Shown here: piece by piece, positions 60,877 through 64,000 of the stretch | Layout of the letters: each line of letters begins with the position of its first letter | How positions within the stretch are numbered: the first letter of the stretch is position 1 | NCBI RefSeq assembly: GCF_009650095.1 | Contig: NZ_CP045915.1 | Coordinates: 1,364,001-1,428,000 of the forward strand | DNA length: 64,000 nucleotides | Origin: Gracilibacillus salitolerans | GTDB lineage: Bacteria > Bacillota > Bacilli > Bacillales > Amphibacillaceae | Direction of reading: 5' to 3' | Made by a program: the position numbers and the translations under genes | The notes under the pieces: generated by a model | The model's database searches: none | The model's input: only the letters and a program-made list of their open reading frames with translations | Told to the model about the DNA's origin: nothing

Positions 60877-62118
60877 ATGACAGATCATCAACAACTGCCA
60901 CAGGATAAGGGATTAGACCATACTTTAGAGTTGCTTAAAGAAGGTTATTATTTTATTATGAACCGCTCAAATAAATTTGATTCGAGGATATTCGAAACAA
61001 GGTTGCTCGGTGAGAAAGCCATTTGTTTAGTAGGCGAACAGGAAGCAAAATTGTTCTATGATAATGAAAAATTTCAGCGTAAGAATGCAGCACCTGGACG
61101 GATCCAGAAAACACTATTTGGTAAAGGTGGCGTACAAGGGTTAGATGATTTAGACCATCGTTATCGTAAAGCAATGTTTATGTCGCTTATGACGGATGAT
61201 AAATTAGAGGAGATTCGAAGTTTAACTCGAGAAGAGTGGAGAAACCAATTATCTAATGAAAAGAAAGAAGTTAATGTCTATGAAGCAGCAAAGCATGTAT
61301 TGACACGAATGGCATTGAGATGGACGGGAATTCCTTTTCAGAAAGAAGAAGCAGATCAATGGGTGGATGAGTTTAGTGATTTGTTTGAACATGCAGCAGA
61401 TGTGGGACCGAAGCATTGGAAAGCAAGATGGTCTAGACAGAAGGCAGAAGGATGGCTGGAAGATCTCATTCAACAAGTACGTAAAGAAAAGATAGAGGTA
61501 GATAAAGATCGCGCACTATACCAATTTTCCTTGCATAAAGATCCTAAAGGTAAATTATTAAAGGCCGATATTGTTGCAGTAGAACTGTTGAATTTATTAC
61601 GGCCAATCGTTGCCATTGCTGTCTATATTGACTTTACGGTGCTTGCCATGCATGATTATCCAGCAAAAGCAGAACAGGTTCGCGAAGGTAACGGCCGAGA
61701 ATTCATTCAGGAAGTACGTCGTTATTATCCTTTTTTCCCTTTCACGGCAGCAAGGGTGAAACAAGACTTTCTATGGAATGATTACGAATTTAAAAAAGGA
61801 ACACTCACATTACTGGATTTGTACGGCACCAATCATGATCCAGTAATATGGGAGGAGCCAAATCAGTTTAAGCCGGAGCGCTTTAAGAATTGGCAAGGTA
61901 ATCCATTTGATTTTATTCCACAAGGGGGTGGTGAATTTGATATTGGTCACCGTTGTGCAGGTGAGTGGATTACAATCGATATTTTAAATGAAACGGTAAA
62001 CTTTTTCAGCAAAGAGATTTCGTTTGATTTTCCTGACCAGGATTTTAGTTACAGCATGAATGATATCCCGTCTCTGCCACAAAGCAATATCATCATTACG
62101 AATGTCCAAACTCATTAA
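60877..62118 (+). CDS. CYP152-type cytochrome P450 fatty-acid peroxygenase
   Basis: A 413-residue P450 that uses hydrogen peroxide to hydroxylate fatty acids, similar to Bacillus YbdT (P450 BS-beta). There is no ExxR-type redox dependence on a partner gene nearby. RRYYPFFPF holds the Arg-Pro-like carboxylate-binding region of CYP152 members, and FIPQGGGEFDIGHRCAGEW carries the heme-ligand Cys. At the position equivalent to BS-beta Gln85 / OleT His85 the sequence has Gln87 (GGVQGLD), which favours hydroxylation over decarboxylation to alkenes. TTGGAGG precedes ATG. A small hydrophilic gene follows. Confidence 0.92.
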   Translation: MTDHQQLPQDKGLDHTLELLKEGYYFIMNRSNKFDSRIFETRLLGEKAICLVGEQEAKLFYDNEKFQRKNAAPGRIQKTLFGKGGVQGLDDLDHRYRKAMFMSLMTDDKLEEIRSLTREEWRNQLSNEKKEVNVYEAAKHVLTRMALRWTGIPFQKEEADQWVDEFSDLFEHAADVGPKHWKARWSRQKAEGWLEDLIQQVRKEKIEVDKDRALYQFSLHKDPKGKLLKADIVAVELLNLLRPIVAIAVYIDFTVLAMHDYPAKAEQVREGNGREFIQEVRRYYPFFPFTAARVKQDFLWNDYEFKKGTLTLLDLYGTNHDPVIWEEPNQFKPERFKNWQGNPFDFIPQGGGEFDIGHRCAGEWITIDILNETVNFFSKEISFDFPDQDFSYSMNDIPSLPQSNIIITNVQTH

Positions 62119-62132
62119 AAGGGAAGGTGCTA

Positions 62133-62360
62133 ATGATGGGAGAGGAACGTAAAAATAAAAAAATAGAACAGAAAGAAACAGTAGATAACAAGCGAAAAAG
62201 TGTGAATGATGAGAAACGGACTGAATTGTATAAGTTTAAGGAGCAACAACTGGTCGATGATATTCCATTAAGAGATTTGGAAATTGAAGAGAAGAACCTC
62301 AGGGATAAGAAGAATAGCCAAAGTACTTCGCAATCAGAAGAAAAGTATAAAGGGAAATAG
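62133..62360 (+). CDS. Small hydrophilic protein of unknown function
   Basis: A 75-residue highly charged protein (Lys, Glu, Gln and Asp dominate) with no hydrophobic segment and likely disorder or coiled coil: NKKIEQKETVDNKRKS, then ELYKFKEQQLVDD. AAGGGAAGGTG lies ahead of adjacent ATG codons at 62133 and 62136. It is 14 bp after the P450 gene and ends at a strong terminator, so it is probably co-transcribed with it. I recognise no family. Confidence 0.7.
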   Translation: MMGEERKNKKIEQKETVDNKRKSVNDEKRTELYKFKEQQLVDDIPLRDLEIEEKNLRDKKNSQSTSQSEEKYKGK

Positions 62361-62371
62361 TCTTTAGCTAG

Positions 62372-62406
62372 AAAAAGCCGAAATCTAAAGGTGGATTTCG
62401 GCTTTT
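62372..62406 (+). terminator. Terminator after P450 unit
   Basis: The perfect stem AAAAGCCGAAATC / GATTTCGGCTTTT with an 8-base loop lies just after the stop codon at 62360. Confidence 0.94.
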
Positions 62407-62481
62407 ATTTCAATGCAGGTGAAACGTGTTAGCGATACTTTTCGTACTTAATAATAGATATAATTTTAGGAGGGGTTTCCT

Positions 62482-62889
62482 ATTCGAAAGTTTTTCTATT
62501 ATTTCTTAAGTACAGTGATTATAGGATGTATGATTTTCTTCGGCGCTAAATATCAGTTTTATTTAGGTGAAGAAGCTAGTCAAACCTTTGAAATGATACC
62601 TTACTTAATATTTGTAACGATATTTCCAATTTTAATCGGAATGCTTTTGCGCCTGCCAAAATTGATCATCGAAGTTAAAGACAAGAAGCGTTGGACGTTT
62701 GACTGGTTGAAGCTGGTTGCAATCGGTATTCCAGCATTATACATAGCGTTGTTACCAGTTATGCCATTTACTCTAGCTGGAACGCGTTTGTTGTTTGCAA
62801 AAGAGGTAATGTTAACGGACAATACTACATTAATAACGACAGCTGGAATAGTTTTTGGTTATGTTCTGTTGGACATTTTGAAAAAGTAA
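62482..62889 (+). CDS. Four-helix membrane protein with probable ATT start
   Basis: A 135-residue integral membrane protein with hydrophobic segments at about 5-22, 37-56, 72-94 and 114-131. A strong AGGAGGGG at 62468-62475 is followed 6 bases later by ATT, not ATG. Reading from it gives a sensible basic N-terminus (RKFFYYFLSTVIIGCMIFFG) that continues in frame with no stop. The first ordinary start is GTG 62515, which lacks a ribosome site and would cut the first helix. I therefore place the start at ATT 62482. No family is recognised. A perfect terminator follows. Confidence 0.65.
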   Translation: MRKFFYYFLSTVIIGCMIFFGAKYQFYLGEEASQTFEMIPYLIFVTIFPILIGMLLRLPKLIIEVKDKKRWTFDWLKLVAIGIPALYIALLPVMPFTLAGTRLLFAKEVMLTDNTTLITTAGIVFGYVLLDILKK

Positions 62890-62914
62890 TGGATGGAATA
62901 TTTTGCTGAGAAAT

Positions 62915-62951
62915 AAAGAAAACGTTTGGTTTTTTTCCAAACGTTTTCTTT
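62915..62951. terminator. Bidirectional terminator
   Basis: A perfect 15-bp stem (AAAGAAAACGTTTGG / CCAAACGTTTTCTTT) with a T-only loop separates the convergent membrane-protein and aldo/keto-reductase genes. Confidence 0.9.
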
Positions 62952-62973
62952 AGGAAATGGTGTTAGCCATCGT

Positions 62974-63816
62974 TTAAAATTCTTCATATTCTGCCGGATT
63001 CTGGTCATTGATTCTGCCATCCGGTCTGGTCAGTTTCCCGATCATTTCCATATCTTCATAGTCTAATGCAAAGTCAAAGATAGAGATGTTTTCAACTTGT
63101 CTTTGTGGGGAAGTTGATTTCGGAATCGTTACAGCACCCAGTTGGTAATGCCAGCGCAAAATAACCTGTGCGACAGATTTGTTATATTTATGTGCAACGT
63201 ATTGAAGAGTTTCATTCTCCATCGTATCTTTGGCACGATATAATGGACTCCATGATTCTGTGACAATACCGTGCTTTTCATGCCACTCTCTTTGTTCTTC
63301 TTGATTAAAGAAAGGATGTAATTCAATTTGATTAATGCTTGGGAGGATACCAGTTTCTTTTTCTAAACGTTCGAGATGCTCAGGTAAGAAGTTACTTACG
63401 CCAATAGAGCGAACCAATCCCCATTTCTGTGCATCAATCAATGCTTGCCATGCTTCAACATAGTGATTCTCTTTCGGATTCGGCCAGTGAATTAAATATA
63501 AATCAAAGTAATCTAAATTGGCACGAAATAATGATTCTTGAATCGCTTTGACGGCCTCATTATATTGGTGATAACGCCCCGGCAGTTTGGAGGCAACTTG
63601 TAGTTGTTCCCTAGGTATCTCTACTCTCTGGATCGCTTCGCCAACTGCTCCTTCATTTTCGTAATTATAAGCGGTATCAATTAATCGGTAACCATTCGTA
63701 ATCGCACTAGCAATAGCTGATGCCCCTTGATTTCCTTTCATATTCGCTGTACCAAACCCAACGACAGGAATTTCTATACCATCATGTAATGAAACAGTAG
63801 GAACTGCATGAACCAT
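62974..63816 (-). CDS. Aldo/keto reductase
   Basis: A 280-residue NADPH-dependent TIM-barrel reductase like Bacillus YvgN, which reduces aldehydes such as methylglyoxal. Catalytic residues appear in RLIDTAYNYENEGAVG (Asp and Tyr), VASKLPGRYHQYN (Lys) and LYLIHWPNP (His). The cofactor-binding segment VTIPKSTSPQRQVENI follows near the C-terminus. GGAGGAGTG precedes ATG. It is monocistronic and separated from its convergent neighbour by a terminator. A detoxification role is inferred from family. Confidence 0.94.
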   Translation of the reverse strand: MVHAVPTVSLHDGIEIPVVGFGTANMKGNQGASAIASAITNGYRLIDTAYNYENEGAVGEAIQRVEIPREQLQVASKLPGRYHQYNEAVKAIQESLFRANLDYFDLYLIHWPNPKENHYVEAWQALIDAQKWGLVRSIGVSNFLPEHLERLEKETGILPSINQIELHPFFNQEEQREWHEKHGIVTESWSPLYRAKDTMENETLQYVAHKYNKSVAQVILRWHYQLGAVTIPKSTSPQRQVENISIFDFALDYEDMEMIGKLTRPDGRINDQNPAEYEEF

Positions 63817-63960
63817 CCAATCACTCCTCCAATAATAATTTCATTCCTATATAAGTATTACCACCAAAAATCAAAACCAACACATTTTAAACAGAAGGAT
63901 ATGAGGATTTTTTCTTGATTTTTAGTAAATTTTTGGTATGTTAATTATGGAGGGAATGGA

Positions 63961-64000
63961 ATGAAAAGTAAATTAATAGGTATTATTAGCTGGGTTGTTG
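63961..64000 (+). CDS. Start of a gene cut by the window edge
   Basis: GGAGGGAATGG lies directly before ATG 63961, and the first 13 codons (MKSKLIGIISWVV) run open to the window end, reading like a signal peptide or membrane helix. The rest is missing, so no function can be given. Confidence 0.55.
   Translation, partial: MKSKLIGIISWVV

Noticed and set aside
1..64000. CRISPR arrays, tRNA or rRNA genes, insertion sequences, prophage or riboswitches
   Set aside because: No regularly spaced repeat-spacer array, cloverleaf, transposase, integrase or recognisable riboswitch core was seen on either strand.

Overview
The window is a low-GC Firmicute chromosome segment. Its most likely source is a halotolerant, spore-forming Bacillaceae (Gracilibacillus/Oceanobacillus-like). 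This rests on AT-rich intergenic DNA, strong AGGAGG ribosome sites with many GTG/TTG starts, CcpA-type cre sites, a class III fructose-1,6-bisphosphatase, a CotF-type spore coat protein, a DUF6366 protein and acidic exported proteins. I see no rRNA, tRNA, CRISPR array, prophage or insertion sequence. The genus is inference.

Layout. 0-9 kb: a very large secreted glycosidase-like protein behind a perfect cre box, an array of 20-21-bp spaced repeats, an alditol/xylitol-oxidase-like flavoenzyme and a secreted alkaline phosphatase. 9-17 kb: a STAS-like protein, a FabH-like condensing enzyme lacking the usual His/Asn, a gamma-Glu-GABA hydrolase-type amidotransferase, a GGCT-like protein, a CotF-like coat protein, a frameshifted GNAT pseudogene, a glycine-oxidase-like enzyme and Fbp. 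16.8-22 kb: a TetR regulon (TetR, small membrane protein, NmrA-like protein) carrying two identical 20-bp palindromes, then a double-headed MerR regulator divergent from a UvrA-like ABC ATPase. 22-28 kb: a sortase-anchored 5'-nucleotidase, nitronate monooxygenase, a VOC protein, a Cys-rich pentapeptide-repeat protein and a potassium channel.

28.9-41.3 kb is the most coherent system, an alpha-mannan utilisation locus: a GntR/LacI hybrid regulator, GH125 exo-alpha-1,6-mannosidase, a sugar ABC importer (binding lipoprotein and two permeases, no ATPase), a DUF624/YesL protein, a secreted CBM-GH76-FIMAH endo-mannanase, a Gfo/Idh/MocA oxidoreductase, two sugar isomerase/epimerase-fold proteins and a second GH76 with no signal peptide. 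The inferred flow is extracellular backbone cleavage, import of manno-oligosaccharides, cytoplasmic cleavage by GH76 and GH125, and possibly an oxidoreductive (keto-sugar) step. A 2-hydroxyacid dehydrogenase, a membrane-anchored AraC regulator and an orphan LplA-like binding lipoprotein follow.

46-64 kb is mixed housekeeping and accessory DNA: DUF2935, GNAT, DUF1697, VOC and SRPBCC proteins, an ArsR-like regulator with an alpha/beta hydrolase, a formamidase-like protein, a BMP lipoprotein plus chemoreceptor operon, Maf, a MazG-like protein, a cre-controlled secreted GH43 arabinanase, a CYP152 P450 peroxygenase, a membrane protein that appears to start at ATT, and an aldo/keto reductase. The last 40 bases open a further gene. 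Start codons were re-chosen by ribosome-site spacing wherever the longest reading frame began upstream of, or inside, the ribosome site.
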